Part shown: positions 15,952-25,349 of the stretch, piece after piece
Position numbering within the stretch: position 1 is the first letter of the stretch
Layout: every line of letters begins with the position of its first letter
Source: CALINF01 sp039990395
Lineage (GTDB): Bacteria; Pseudomonadota; Gammaproteobacteria; Pseudomonadales; Halieaceae
Reading direction: 5' to 3'
Length of the DNA stretch: 64,000 nt
Assembly (NCBI GenBank): GCA_039990395.1
Contig: JBDXFZ010000074.1
Location: 1 to 64,000, forward strand
Notes under the pieces: generated by a model
Told to the model about the DNA's origin: nothing
The model's input: only the letters and a program-made list of their open reading frames with translations
Database searches by the model: none
Made by a program: the position numbers and the translations under genes

Positions 15952-16308
15952 ATGGCTCGTATTGCCGGCGTCAATATACCCGATAACAAGCATGCTGTTA
16001 TCTCATTGACCTATATTTACGGTGTGGGACGTACCCAGGCCAGATCTCTTTGCGCTGCTACCGGCGTTGCTGAGAGTGCCAAAGTGGGTGAACTGACAGA
16101 GCAGGAAATGGATGCTCTGCGCACCAAAGTTAGCGAGATGACCGTGGAAGGCGACCTGCGTCGTGAAGTATCCATGAACATCAAGCGTCTGATGGATTTA
16201 GGCTGTAACCGCGGCCTGCGCCATCGTCGTGGACTGCCACTGCGTGGTCAGCGCACCAAGACAAACGCACGTACTCGCAAGGGACCGCGTAAGCCGATTC
16301 GCCGCTAG
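15952..16308 (+). CDS. rpsM: 30S ribosomal protein S13
   Basis: 118 residues, the E. coli length. ARIAGVNIPDNKHAVISLTY and the basic tail RGQRTKTNARTRKGPRKP identify S13. It bridges the subunits in the 30S head. It is the first gene of the alpha operon, behind its own promoter and a TTGGAGAAAG site. Confidence 0.97.
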   Translation: MARIAGVNIPDNKHAVISLTYIYGVGRTQARSLCAATGVAESAKVGELTEQEMDALRTKVSEMTVEGDLRREVSMNIKRLMDLGCNRGLRHRRGLPLRGQRTKTNARTRKGPRKPIRR

Positions 16309-16384
16309 AATTTAAACTACAGCGAATCCTTTTAGTGTAGCTGCACAGCTGGTGCAGTGTTGATATTAAATCAGGAACGTAACT

Positions 16385-16777
16385 ATGGCTAAGCCAGGTG
16401 CCAAAGGCACTCGTAAGAAAATCACCAAGACTGTTGTCGATGGCATTGCGCATGTACATGCGTCATTCAACAACACTATCATCACGATTACAGACCGTCA
16501 GGGTAACACGCTGAGCTGGGCAACAGCCGGTGGGTCGGGTTTTCGTGGATCACGAAAGAGCACACCGTTCGCAGCCCAGGTTGCGGCAGAGCGTGCTGGT
16601 GAAGCAGCAAAAGAATACGGATTGCAGAATCTCGATGTTCAGGTCAAGGGACCCGGACCCGGTCGTGAATCTGCTGTGCGCGCGCTGAACGCTTGTGGCT
16701 ACAAGATCAGCAACATCACAGATGTAACACCGATTCCTCATAACGGTTGTCGTCCGCCCAAGAAACGTCGCGTATAA
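16385..16777 (+). CDS. rpsK: 30S ribosomal protein S11
   Basis: 130 residues (E. coli 129). HVHASFNNTIITITDRQGN and the end IPHNGCRPPKKRRV are invariant. It forms part of the E-site platform. The 76-base spacer before it is longer than usual and contains two inverted repeats (CTACA/TGTAG and CTGCAC/GTGCAG at 16317-16357). Confidence 0.97.
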   Translation: MAKPGAKGTRKKITKTVVDGIAHVHASFNNTIITITDRQGNTLSWATAGGSGFRGSRKSTPFAAQVAAERAGEAAKEYGLQNLDVQVKGPGPGRESAVRALNACGYKISNITDVTPIPHNGCRPPKKRRV

Positions 16778-16808
16778 CGCACAGTAAGCGCTTACAGGAA
16801 GAATTGAC

Positions 16809-17429
16809 ATGGCTCGATATATTGGACCCAAGTGTAAGCTTTCCCGTCGTGAAGGAACTGACCTGTTCCTCAAGAGCGGCGTGCGATCACTGGAAAGCAA
16901 GTGTAAAGCAGAAGCAATCCCAGGCCAGCATGGCGCCCGTCGCGGCCGCTTGTCTGACTACGGAGTGCAGCTGCGAGAGAAGCAGAAAGTTCGTCGTATT
17001 TACGGCGTGCTGGAGAAGCAGTTCCGTAACTACTATAAAGAAGCTGCTCGTCTGAAGGGCGCTACAGGTGAGAACCTGCTGCAGCTGCTCGAAAGTCGCC
17101 TGGACAATGTGGTTTACCGCATAGGTTTTGGATCGACCCGCGCAGAATCGCGTCAGATGGTTTCTCACAAGGCAATTTTGGTGAACGGTGTTGTTGTGAA
17201 CATCCCGTCGTACCAGGTTAAGGCAGGTGATGTAGTTACCCTGCGTGAGAAGGCCAAGAAGCAACTGCGTGTGCAGTCAGCGATGGCCTTGGCTGCCCAG
17301 CGTGGCGAGCCTGAGTGGATCGATGTGAATTCAGAGAAGCTGGAAGGTACTTTCAAGTCAGTACCCGATCGCCAGGAGCTGTCTTCCGAGATCAACGAAA
17401 ACCTGATTGTGGAACTTTACTCTAAGTAA
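16809..17429 (+). CDS. rpsD: 30S ribosomal protein S4
   Basis: 206 residues, the E. coli length. ARYIGPKCKLSRREGTDLFL opens it, and the S4 RNA-binding domain follows around residues 95-160 (LESRLDNVVYRIGF). It nucleates 16S assembly and in E. coli represses the alpha operon. Confidence 0.97.
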   Translation: MARYIGPKCKLSRREGTDLFLKSGVRSLESKCKAEAIPGQHGARRGRLSDYGVQLREKQKVRRIYGVLEKQFRNYYKEAARLKGATGENLLQLLESRLDNVVYRIGFGSTRAESRQMVSHKAILVNGVVVNIPSYQVKAGDVVTLREKAKKQLRVQSAMALAAQRGEPEWIDVNSEKLEGTFKSVPDRQELSSEINENLIVELYSK

Positions 17430-17467
17430 TCGACCCTCAGGATTAACCTAACGTTACAGGTGCCCAA

Positions 17468-18472
17468 ATGCAGAGTGCAGTAAACGAATTTTTGACCCCG
17501 CGTGTAATCAATGTCGATGAAAAGACAAGTACGCGCGCCCAGGTAACCCTGGAACCTCTGGAGCGTGGCTTTGGCCACACTCTTGGAAATGCCTTGCGTC
17601 GTATCCTGCTGTCGTCTATGCCCGGTTGTGCAATTACTGAGGTAGAGATCGATGGTGTATTGCACGAGTACAGTGCAATTGAAGGTGTGCAGGAAGATGT
17701 TATTGAAATCCTGCTCAACCTCAAGGGCGTTGCTCTTGTGATGAACGGCAAAGACGAAGCTGAGCTGACTCTTATCAAGAAAGGCAAGGGTGCGGTTACG
17801 GCGGGCGATATCCAAGTTGACCACGATATTGAGATACGCAACCCGGATCACCTGATTTGCACATTGAATGGCGAGTCAGATATCAGCATGAAACTGACGA
17901 TTGAGCGTGGTCGTGGCTACTCTGCGGCTGATTCTCGCGAGAATCCTGAAGAAGAAACTCGCTCTATTGGCCGGCTGCAACTGGATGCCACATTTTCGCC
18001 CGTTCACCGCGTTTCCTACGTAGTAGAAGCAGCGCGTGTTGAACAGCGTACTGACCTGGATAAGCTGGTTCTGGATCTGGAAACCAACGGTACAATCGAT
18101 CCTGAAGAGGCGATTCGTCGTGCGGCGACAATATTGCAGCAGCAGCTGGCAGTGTTTGTTGACCTTGAGAGCGAAAGCGAGTCTGAGTCGGTTGAGGAAG
18201 AGGATGAAGTCGATCCTATCTTGCTGCGTCCAGTTGACGATCTTGAGCTGACTGTTCGTTCTGCGAACTGCCTCAAAGCAGAGAATATTTACTACATCGG
18301 TGACCTGGTGCAGCGTACAGAAGTTGAGCTGCTCAAGACCCCTAACCTGGGTAAGAAGTCACTGACCGAAATTAAGGATGTTCTTGCATCTCGTGGTTTG
18401 TCTCTGGGCATGCGCCTGGATAACTGGCCCCCAACGAGCCTGAAGAACGACGATCGAGTGCTGAGCGTTTAA
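17468..18472 (+). CDS. rpoA: RNA polymerase alpha subunit
   Basis: 334 residues (E. coli 329). The N-terminal domain (about 1-235) has the dimer and beta/beta-prime contacts (FGHTLGNALRRILLSSMPGC). The C-terminal domain (about 255-334) has the UP-element determinants LKAENIYYIGDLVQRTE and LGKKSLTEIKDVL. The linker between them is unusually acidic: a Ser-Glu repeat (SESESESVEEEDEVD) where E. coli has a mixed sequence. Confidence 0.98.
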   Translation: MQSAVNEFLTPRVINVDEKTSTRAQVTLEPLERGFGHTLGNALRRILLSSMPGCAITEVEIDGVLHEYSAIEGVQEDVIEILLNLKGVALVMNGKDEAELTLIKKGKGAVTAGDIQVDHDIEIRNPDHLICTLNGESDISMKLTIERGRGYSAADSRENPEEETRSIGRLQLDATFSPVHRVSYVVEAARVEQRTDLDKLVLDLETNGTIDPEEAIRRAATILQQQLAVFVDLESESESESVEEEDEVDPILLRPVDDLELTVRSANCLKAENIYYIGDLVQRTEVELLKTPNLGKKSLTEIKDVLASRGLSLGMRLDNWPPTSLKNDDRVLSV

Positions 18473-18529
18473 GCAACCGATTCCCAGTTTACAGTGCTGA
18501 GATAGCACAGAAAAAATAGGATAGAGAAG

Positions 18530-18919
18530 ATGCGTCATCGCCATAGTGGACGTCAGTTAAACAGAAACAGCTCTCATCGCAAGGCCATGTTTCGCAACAT
18601 GACCGTGTCGCTGGTGGAGCACGAGTTGATCAAAACTACTTTGGCCAAGGCTAAAGAGCTGCGCGGACATGCGGAGCCCCTGATTACTCTGGCTAAGAAA
18701 GACAGTGTTGCAAACCGTCGCTTGGCGTTTGATCGCACGCGCAGTAAAGAGACTGTTGGCAAATTGTTCAACGAGCTGGGTCCTCGCTATCAGGAGCGTC
18801 CCGGTGGCTACATTCGCATCATGAAGTGTGGTTTCCGTGCAGGCGACAAAGCGCCGATGGCATTTGTTGAATTGGTCGATCGTCCGCAGCACGACAACTT
18901 TGAGGCAGATGAAGACTAA
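18530..18919 (+). CDS. rplQ: 50S ribosomal protein L17
   Basis: 129 residues (E. coli 127): RHRHSGRQLNRNSSHRKAM and GYIRIMKCGFRAGDKAPMA. It is the last gene of the alpha operon and is followed by a strong terminator. The C-terminal tail is acidic (NFEADED). Confidence 0.97.
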   Translation: MRHRHSGRQLNRNSSHRKAMFRNMTVSLVEHELIKTTLAKAKELRGHAEPLITLAKKDSVANRRLAFDRTRSKETVGKLFNELGPRYQERPGGYIRIMKCGFRAGDKAPMAFVELVDRPQHDNFEADED

Positions 18920-18943
18920 CACTTAGTCTTATCACCGCTTCTG

Positions 18944-18969
18944 AAAGCCGGGCTCTGCCCGGCTTTTTT
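18944..18969 (+). terminator. Rho-independent terminator of the alpha operon
   Basis: AAAGCCGGGC, a three-base loop and GCCCGGCTTTTTT make a strong stem followed by six T, 25 bases after the rplQ stop. This closes the ribosomal protein cluster that began at 5001. Confidence 0.92.
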
Positions 18970-19062
18970 GTGCGCGCTACGAGCGCGTAAGCACCTGAGT
19001 TTGTTTGCACTCGCAGCAACGACTGCTACTCTCTAGAGCAGTACCTAACCAAGAGAGAAGTG

Positions 19063-19932
19063 ATGCAGCGAGAAACAATAGCCGACGGATTGTATTTTGG
19101 GGAAGGGCCGCGCTGGCACGATGGCCGACTCTGGTTTAGCGACTTCTACCAGCACGCGGTGCTATCGGTAGGAGCACACGGGGATATTCGGATAGAACAT
19201 CAATTCAGCGAGCAGACCTCGGGCCTAGGTTGGTTGCCCGATGGCAGGTTGATCGTTGTTGGTATGAACAGTATGACACTGCTGCGCGAGGAAGCGGGCG
19301 GCTTTATTGTGCATGCTGACCTGTCAGAGCATGCGCGTCACCTGTGTAACGATATGGTGATTGATGCTGATGGTCGCGCCTACGTGGGTAATTTTGGTTT
19401 CGACCTGGATGAGCACATTAGAAGCCGTGGCCCCGAAGTGGTGATGAAGGATCATCCAAAAGCCGACCTGATATGCGTAGAGCCCGATGGTCGTGTTCAC
19501 GTTGCTGCGCCGGGCTTGAGTTTCCCTAATGGCGCGGTAATTACCCCTGATGGCAATACGCTGATTATCGCTGAAACATTGGGCATGTGCTTAACCGCCT
19601 TCGATCGTGCCGAGGACGGCAGTTTAAGTAATCGGCGTGAGTGGGCGCCCGTGGGCGCGCGGGCGCCAGACGGCATCTGCCTGGATGCAAATGGAAATGT
19701 GTGGGTGGCCGATGCGCTTTCAGCCGAGTGCGTATTGTTTGAAGAGGGCGGTAATGTGATGGCTACAGCGCAGGCCAGTCAGAAGTGTTTTGCCTGCATG
19801 CTCGGCGGTGAAGGCGGCAACGACCTGTTTATGATGACCGCGCCGAGTTCGGATAAGTCACAAGCTTCAAAGGCTCCCGGAGCCAAAATTGAGCGGGTGA
19901 AGGCTCCGGCTCCCAGAGCTGGTTGGCCGTAG
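19063..19932 (+). CDS. SMP-30/gluconolactonase-family protein
   Basis: 289 residues forming a six-bladed beta-propeller of the SMP-30/gluconolactonase/LRE class. Likely metal ligands are the glutamate in GEGPRW (about residue 15), the asparagine in CNDMVIDADGR and the aspartate in APDGICLDANGNVWVAD. Family members hydrolyse sugar lactones or related esters with a divalent cation; the substrate here is unknown. There is no signal peptide. ATG at 19063 follows AGAGAGAAG; the GTG one codon earlier is less likely. It converges on uvrA with a 5-base gap. Confidence 0.85.
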   Translation: MQRETIADGLYFGEGPRWHDGRLWFSDFYQHAVLSVGAHGDIRIEHQFSEQTSGLGWLPDGRLIVVGMNSMTLLREEAGGFIVHADLSEHARHLCNDMVIDADGRAYVGNFGFDLDEHIRSRGPEVVMKDHPKADLICVEPDGRVHVAAPGLSFPNGAVITPDGNTLIIAETLGMCLTAFDRAEDGSLSNRREWAPVGARAPDGICLDANGNVWVADALSAECVLFEEGGNVMATAQASQKCFACMLGGEGGNDLFMMTAPSSDKSQASKAPGAKIERVKAPAPRAGWP

Positions 19933-19937
19933 TTAGC

Positions 19938-22847
19938 TCAGGCTGCCTTTTTGTTAGCCTTCGTTTTGGCCTTGGCCTTGGTTTTCGTCTTGGCCTTCGG
20001 TTTTCCCTTTGCCCCTGCTTTTCCGCCGGAAACAATAGGCTTCAGGAATTGACCCGTAAATGACCCCTTCACTGCGGCCACGTCTTCTGGCGTGCCCGTA
20101 GCAATTATCTGCCCACCACCGCTGCCGCCTTCTGGCCCCAGATCGACAACCCAGTCGGCTGTTTTAATCACATCCAGATTGTGCTCGATGATGACTACTG
20201 TGTTGCCGTGATTGCGCAATCTATGTAGCACTGTTAATAGCTGATTAATGTCCTCGAAATGTAGCCCAGTGGTCGGTTCATCAAGAATATACAGCGTGCT
20301 GCCGGTATCACGTTTGGACAGTTCCTTGGCTAGCTTCACGCGCTGTGCCTCACCGCCGGACAAGGTTGTCGCAGCCTGACCCAGGCGTATATAAGACAGG
20401 CCTACATCCATCAGTGTTTGGAGTTTGCGGGCTATCGATGGCACAGGTTCAAAAAACTCCAGCGCATCTTCAACGGTCATCTCCAACACTTCGTGGATAT
20501 TTTTGCCCTTGTAGCGTATCTCAAGTGTTTCGCGGTTGTAGCGTTTGCCCTTGCAGACATCGCAGGGAACATAGATGTCGGGTAGAAAATGCATCTCTAC
20601 CTTGGTTACACCATCACCCTGACACGCTTCGCAGCGACCGCCCTTGACGTTAAAGCTGAATCGCCCGGGCTTGTAGCCTCGTGAGCGCGCTTCCTGTGTT
20701 CCAGCAAACAATTCCCGAGCAGGCGTAAATATGCCGGTATAGGTTGCAGGATTAGAGCGCGGTGTCCGGCCAATCGGGCTTTGGTCTATGTCGATACATT
20801 TGTCGATATGTTCCAAGCCACTGACTTCTTCGTAGTCCGAAGGCTTCAACGTGGTTGCGCCGTTTAGCTCGGTCGCTGCAATGGGATAGAGCGTGCTGTT
20901 GATCAGTGTCGATTTACCAGACCCCGATACTCCGGTAATGCAGGTGAGTAAGCCAACAGGTATCTCCAGATTAACGCTCTGCAGGTTGTTCCCACTAGCA
21001 CCTTTCAGAATCAGCTGCTTGTCTGCATCCGGTACGGTGCGCTTGGCGGGAATCTCGATTTGGCGCGCGCCCGATAAATAGTCGCCAGTAAGTGAATTCT
21101 TGGCACGCAGAATATCGTTATACGAACCTTGCGCAACAATCCTGCCACCGTGCACGCCAGCGCCCGGCCCTATGTCGATGATGTGATCGGCGCTACGGAT
21201 GGCATCTTCATCGTGCTCAACAACCAATACCGTGTTGCCGAGATCGCGCAGATGAACAAGTGTTTTCAGGAGTCGTTCGTTGTCGCGTTGATGCAAGCCA
21301 ATAGAGGGTTCATCGAGAATGTACATTACGCCAACAAGACCTGCGCCAATCTGCGATGCCAGACGGATACGCTGTGCTTCTCCGCCAGACAGGGTCTCAG
21401 CGCTGCGGTTCAACGTAAGATAATTCAATCCCACATCAACTAAAAAGCGGTAGCGAGCGCGCAGCTCCTTCAGAATTTTGTCCGCAATCTCCCCTTGTCG
21501 ACCCTGTAGCTTTAACTGCTCAAAATAGTCTTCAGCATCGCCAACGGCCATCGAAACAATATCAGGCAGGGTGCGCTCGTCCACGAATACATGTCTGGCA
21601 TCCCGTCGCAGTCGTGTGCCGCCGCAATCAGGGCAGGGCGCGGTCGCCAAAAACTTGGCTAGGTCTTCGCGCACTGAGTTGGAGTCAGTGTCGCGGTAGC
21701 GTCTTTCCATGTTCGGAATGATGCCCTCAAACGGGTGAGTGCGCTGAAACACATCACCGCGATCATTCACGTAAGCAAATGCGACATCTTCTTTGCCACT
21801 GCCGTGAAGAATCACTTGTTGATGCTTTTTGCCCAGCTTGCAGTAAGGTTTGTCGATGTCGAAGCCGTAGTGTTCAGCGAGCGAGTTAAGCATATGAAAA
21901 TAGTAAACATTGCGCCGGTCCCAACCTCGAATTGCGCCCTCGGCGAGACTGGATTCTGGGTAAAGTATTATGCGCTCGGCATCGAAGTACTGTTTAACGC
22001 CAAGGCCGTCGCAGCTGCTGCACGCTCCCGCTGGGTTGTTGAAAGAGAACAGTCTGGGTTCGAGTTCGTCGATGCTGTGACCACATTCAGGGCAGGCAAA
22101 GCGGGCCGAAAAACTAATGTCTTTGTCATCGCCATCCATGGAGCTGATAGAGGCCAGCCCATCGGTCAGGCCCAGTGCTGTTTCGAAAGACTCGGCAAGG
22201 CGTAGGGCGAGATCGTCGCGCACTTTGAAGCGATCTACGACTACCTCAATGCGATGTTTCTTTTTCTTGTCCAGCTCCGGCACGTCATCGAGGTCAGTCA
22301 CGATGCCGTCGATGCGCGCACGAACAAATCCGCCGGCTCGCAATTCCTCAAATACATGCAGGTGCTCTCCCTTGCGATCGCGCACAACGGGCGCCAATAG
22401 CATGAGCCGGCTACCCTCTGGCATCGCCAGAACGGTATCTACCATCTGGCTGACGGTTTGCGCCTGCAGGTTTTTGCCGTGGTCAGGACATCTGGGCTCG
22501 CCAACCCGAGCAAACAGGAGGCGCAGATAGTCATAAATCTCGGTGATGGTGCCCACCGTAGAGCGTGGATTGTGAGACGTGGACTTTTGCTCAATGGAAA
22601 TAGCCGGCGAGAGCCCCTCGATATGGTCCATGTCGGGTTTTTCCATCATGGACAAGAATTGGCGAGCGTAGGTGGATAGCGACTCGACATACCGACGTTG
22701 TCCTTCTGCGTACAAGGTGTCGAATGCCAGCGATGATTTCCCCGAGCCTGACAAGCCGGTGATGACTACCAGTTTGTCTCGCGGGATGTCGAGGTCGATA
22801 TTTTTGAGATTGTGGGTGCGCGCGCCGCGAACCTGAATTGTATCCAT
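19938..22847 (-). CDS. uvrA: Excinuclease ABC subunit A
   Basis: 969 residues (E. coli 940). There are two ABC ATPase modules: Walker A GLSGSGKSSL near the N-terminus and GVSGSGKSTL around residue 640, each with an LSGGEAQR signature. Zinc fingers are at CPECGHSI...CSSC and at CEACQGDG...CDVC. UvrA scans DNA and loads UvrB in nucleotide excision repair. The extra length is a C-terminal Lys/Ala/Thr-rich tail of about 30 residues. A TACTGT half-site lies upstream, but no complete LexA box. Confidence 0.98.
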   Translation of the reverse strand: MDTIQVRGARTHNLKNIDLDIPRDKLVVITGLSGSGKSSLAFDTLYAEGQRRYVESLSTYARQFLSMMEKPDMDHIEGLSPAISIEQKSTSHNPRSTVGTITEIYDYLRLLFARVGEPRCPDHGKNLQAQTVSQMVDTVLAMPEGSRLMLLAPVVRDRKGEHLHVFEELRAGGFVRARIDGIVTDLDDVPELDKKKKHRIEVVVDRFKVRDDLALRLAESFETALGLTDGLASISSMDGDDKDISFSARFACPECGHSIDELEPRLFSFNNPAGACSSCDGLGVKQYFDAERIILYPESSLAEGAIRGWDRRNVYYFHMLNSLAEHYGFDIDKPYCKLGKKHQQVILHGSGKEDVAFAYVNDRGDVFQRTHPFEGIIPNMERRYRDTDSNSVREDLAKFLATAPCPDCGGTRLRRDARHVFVDERTLPDIVSMAVGDAEDYFEQLKLQGRQGEIADKILKELRARYRFLVDVGLNYLTLNRSAETLSGGEAQRIRLASQIGAGLVGVMYILDEPSIGLHQRDNERLLKTLVHLRDLGNTVLVVEHDEDAIRSADHIIDIGPGAGVHGGRIVAQGSYNDILRAKNSLTGDYLSGARQIEIPAKRTVPDADKQLILKGASGNNLQSVNLEIPVGLLTCITGVSGSGKSTLINSTLYPIAATELNGATTLKPSDYEEVSGLEHIDKCIDIDQSPIGRTPRSNPATYTGIFTPARELFAGTQEARSRGYKPGRFSFNVKGGRCEACQGDGVTKVEMHFLPDIYVPCDVCKGKRYNRETLEIRYKGKNIHEVLEMTVEDALEFFEPVPSIARKLQTLMDVGLSYIRLGQAATTLSGGEAQRVKLAKELSKRDTGSTLYILDEPTTGLHFEDINQLLTVLHRLRNHGNTVVIIEHNLDVIKTADWVVDLGPEGGSGGGQIIATGTPEDVAAVKGSFTGQFLKPIVSGGKAGAKGKPKAKTKTKAKAKTKANKKAA

Positions 22848-23018
22848 GAAGTACCTGATGCAGCCGAATGACGGAAACCGAACAGTATATGCCCACGCCC
22901 ATAGTCAGGCCAAATAGAAGAGGCAAATTACTCTAAACATACGGTGACTAGCGTATGCCGGATGTTATGCGCGCCACGAAACTGTTAGAATACGGCGGCA
23001 TTCAGGAACGATGTCCCC

Positions 23019-24248
23019 GTGATTACCAAACACCCTATGACTGCGCTCGAGAGGCGCACAGTGAGCTCCCTTGCGCTGCTTTACAGCTTCCGCATGCTTG
23101 GGCTATTCATGGTGCTTCCATTGTTAGCGCTGTATGGCGCCGACTACCCGGGCGCTTCGCCAGCAATGTTGGGCTTGGCGTTGGGAATCTATGGCGCCAG
23201 TCAGGCCTTGCTGCAGATTCCACTTGGCTGGTTGTCTGACAAAATCGGGCGCAAGCCTGTCATCGTGGGCGGGCTGTTGGTGTTTGTAATAGGAAGCGTT
23301 GTAGCCGGTATGTCGGAGACTATGACGGGCGTGATAGTAGGGCGCGTGCTACAGGGCGCTGGGGCAATCGCAGGTACGTTGATGGCATTGCTGGCAGATC
23401 TCACCAGTGATGAACAGCGCACCAAAGCCATGGCGGTAGTGGGTGTCAGTATTGGCGCTTCGTTCGCCCTGGCGCTATTGCTGGGTCCAGCGTTGGCTGC
23501 ATTTGGAGGGCTTTCAGCTGTATTTTATGCAACCGCAGCGCTAGCCTTCCTTGGAATATTTATCCTGCTCCTTCGGGTGCCCACGCCAGCTTCAACGGGG
23601 ATCGCTCATAAGGAGGTTGGTCTGAATCGAAATCTGCTCGGCTCCGTATTAGCCGATGGTGTATTGCAGCGTTTCAATTTTGGTGTGTTCTGCCTGCACT
23701 TTGTACTGACTGCCTGTTTTCTTATGATTCCCACATTGCTGGAGCAGGGCTTGGGATTTGGGCGAGAACAGCATTGGCAGGTTTATCTGCCCGCCTTGTT
23801 GCTATCTGTGTTGGGTATCCTCCCACTCATGAGGCTTGCAGAGCGAGGGGGTCGTCTTGGCCTGGTGTTCCCACTTTCGATCTTGATTTTGCTGCTGGCT
23901 GTTGCAGGTCTCTGGTTTGCACCTAGCCTGGTGGCATTTACCGCTAGCCTCTGGCTGTTCTTTGTGGGATTTAACTACTTGGAGGCCACGCTACCGTCGC
24001 TGGTGAGCAAAAAAATCTTTGATGGTGGCAAAGGTACTGCGCTGAGTTTGTACTCTACCTGTCAATTTGGCGGCGCGTTTGCCGGGGGTGTTGCCGGAGG
24101 CGTTGCGTTGCAGTGGTTTGGTGGCATGGGTTTGCTGGTTTTATGCCTGTTCATGGGTGCCGCCTGGCTGCTATTTAGCCTGCCACCGCTGGCTAGTCAG
24201 TCATTTTCAGTGGCGAACGACGAAACGGCTGCGCCTGTACAAAGCTGA
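23019..24248 (+). CDS. Major facilitator superfamily transporter (YajR-like)
   Basis: 409 residues with twelve predicted membrane helices. Motif A is seen as GWLSDKIGRKPVIVGG between helices 2 and 3, and GRVLQGAGAIAG is motif B in helix 4. It resembles proton-coupled drug-efflux-type MFS proteins of the YajR group but lacks their C-terminal cytoplasmic domain. The substrate is unknown. It lies between divergent uvrA and ssb, an order found in other gammaproteobacteria. GTG at 23019 has AGGAA upstream; ATG at 23037 is an alternative start. Confidence 0.85.
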   Translation: MITKHPMTALERRTVSSLALLYSFRMLGLFMVLPLLALYGADYPGASPAMLGLALGIYGASQALLQIPLGWLSDKIGRKPVIVGGLLVFVIGSVVAGMSETMTGVIVGRVLQGAGAIAGTLMALLADLTSDEQRTKAMAVVGVSIGASFALALLLGPALAAFGGLSAVFYATAALAFLGIFILLLRVPTPASTGIAHKEVGLNRNLLGSVLADGVLQRFNFGVFCLHFVLTACFLMIPTLLEQGLGFGREQHWQVYLPALLLSVLGILPLMRLAERGGRLGLVFPLSILILLLAVAGLWFAPSLVAFTASLWLFFVGFNYLEATLPSLVSKKIFDGGKGTALSLYSTCQFGGAFAGGVAGGVALQWFGGMGLLVLCLFMGAAWLLFSLPPLASQSFSVANDETAAPVQS

Positions 24249-24800
24249 TTGAGTCGTATACTCGGCTCTTGTCCCCACTCGCGTGGGTCCTAAAGTCATA
24301 AGCGAGCCAAGTAGTATTGGTATTTCGGCAAAAGTACACTTGGCGCGTGACTGCTGAGCGCAATCACATGACTCCCAGAACACAATTGCTACCCATCGTC
24401 TTGACTCCCGTTTTAGTTAGTTACTGCTTACGCTGATTCTGTGGCCTGCGGCAGCTTCTGCTGCTGAGTTCCGTCCAGCGACCCTGGATGGCACAAAGCC
24501 TGATAATGAGTGGAAGAATGCATTGAGAGAGGCGTTGCCGCATGCTTGCTGAAACCGTCGATGAAACGACGACGACCACTTCTGCTGTCGCAATTACCCA
24601 GTGGGATTGATATAGTTCTGTGCTTGCAATAATACAGACAGCGCGTATACAACGACCGCATTTTCGGCAGATCCAGCGACGCCTTCATACCCAAGCACAA
24701 AGCACGCTTCAGCCGGATAGGTTGTAGCTGCGGCAAAAAAGGCTCGCTGTTCAACTGCCGACAACCAACCTGCATCGACAGCAGTGCTAGAGGAAATCAC
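24249..24800. other. Long spacer between the MFS gene and ssb
   Basis: About 550 bases with no intact gene. A broken plus-strand frame resembling a secreted-protein N-terminus (24368-24610) is listed separately. The remainder shows only short unrecognised frames on either strand. The ssb promoter must lie here, but no hexamer pair stood out, and no LexA-type operator (CTG-N10-CAG with flanks) was seen. Confidence 0.5.
24368..24610 (+). pseudogene. Possible broken gene for a short secreted protein
   Basis: An ATG at 24368 opens MTPRTQLLPIVLTPVLVSY. A shift of frame continues as LLTLILWPAAASAAEFRPATL, which looks like a signal peptide with an ASAA cleavage region, then DGTKPDNEWKNALREALPHA. 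A second shift continues as LAETVDETTTTTSAVAITQWD before a stop. Two frameshifts in 240 bases suggest decay. The family was not recognised, and the joined reading could be chance. Confidence 0.25.
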
Positions 24801-25298
24801 ATGGCTTCAAGGGGCGTTAACAAAGTTATTTTGGTGGGTAATCTGGGCAATGATCCAGAAACCCGGTACATGCCCTCGGGCGGCGCTGTAACAAATATTA
24901 CCATCGCTACGTCAGAATCATGGAAAGACAAGCAAACGGGTCAGCCACAGGAGCGCACAGAATGGCACCGTATTGTGTTCTTCAATCGCCTTGGCGAGAT
25001 TGCGGGTGAATACCTGCGTAAAGGCTCAAAGATCTATATCGAAGGCTCACTGCGCACTCGTAAGTGGCAGGATAAGTCAGGCCAGGATCGTTACACCACC
25101 GAGATAGTAGCGTCAGAAATGCAAATGCTCGACAGCAAAGGCTCGCAAGGTGCCGGTGCACAAGGTGGCTACCAACAACCTCAGCAAGCGCCACAGTCAG
25201 CGCCGCAGTCACCACAGCAGGGAGCGCCCGCAGCGCAGCAAGGTGCGGCACCCGGACCTTCAGACTTTGCAGATTTTGACGACGATATCCCGTTCTAG
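24801..25298 (+). CDS. ssb: Single-stranded DNA-binding protein
   Basis: 165 residues. The OB fold (about 1-112) carries RGVNKVILVGNLGNDPETRY, TEWHRIVFFNRLGEIAGEYL and KGSKIYIEGSLRTRKWQD. A flexible Gln/Pro/Ala-rich linker follows, and the acidic tip is DFDDDIPF, the docking peptide for repair and replication partners. The AGAGGAAATC Shine-Dalgarno is strong. Confidence 0.98.
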   Translation: MASRGVNKVILVGNLGNDPETRYMPSGGAVTNITIATSESWKDKQTGQPQERTEWHRIVFFNRLGEIAGEYLRKGSKIYIEGSLRTRKWQDKSGQDRYTTEIVASEMQMLDSKGSQGAGAQGGYQQPQQAPQSAPQSPQQGAPAAQQGAAPGPSDFADFDDDIPF

Positions 25299-25349
25299 AG
25301 CCCCCACGCCCTTAGCCGGACAACTTTGTCCGCAGCGGAGAGAACGTCT

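Noticed and set aside
22848..22920. Possible LexA (SOS) box upstream of uvrA
   Set aside because: One TACTGT half-site is present on the uvrA strand, but the second half reads CGTC instead of CAG, so the palindrome is absent.
24594..24800. A minus-strand frame of 68 codons ending against ssb
   Set aside because: It has no recognised motif and no ribosome site, and it overlaps the interval that must contain the ssb promoter.
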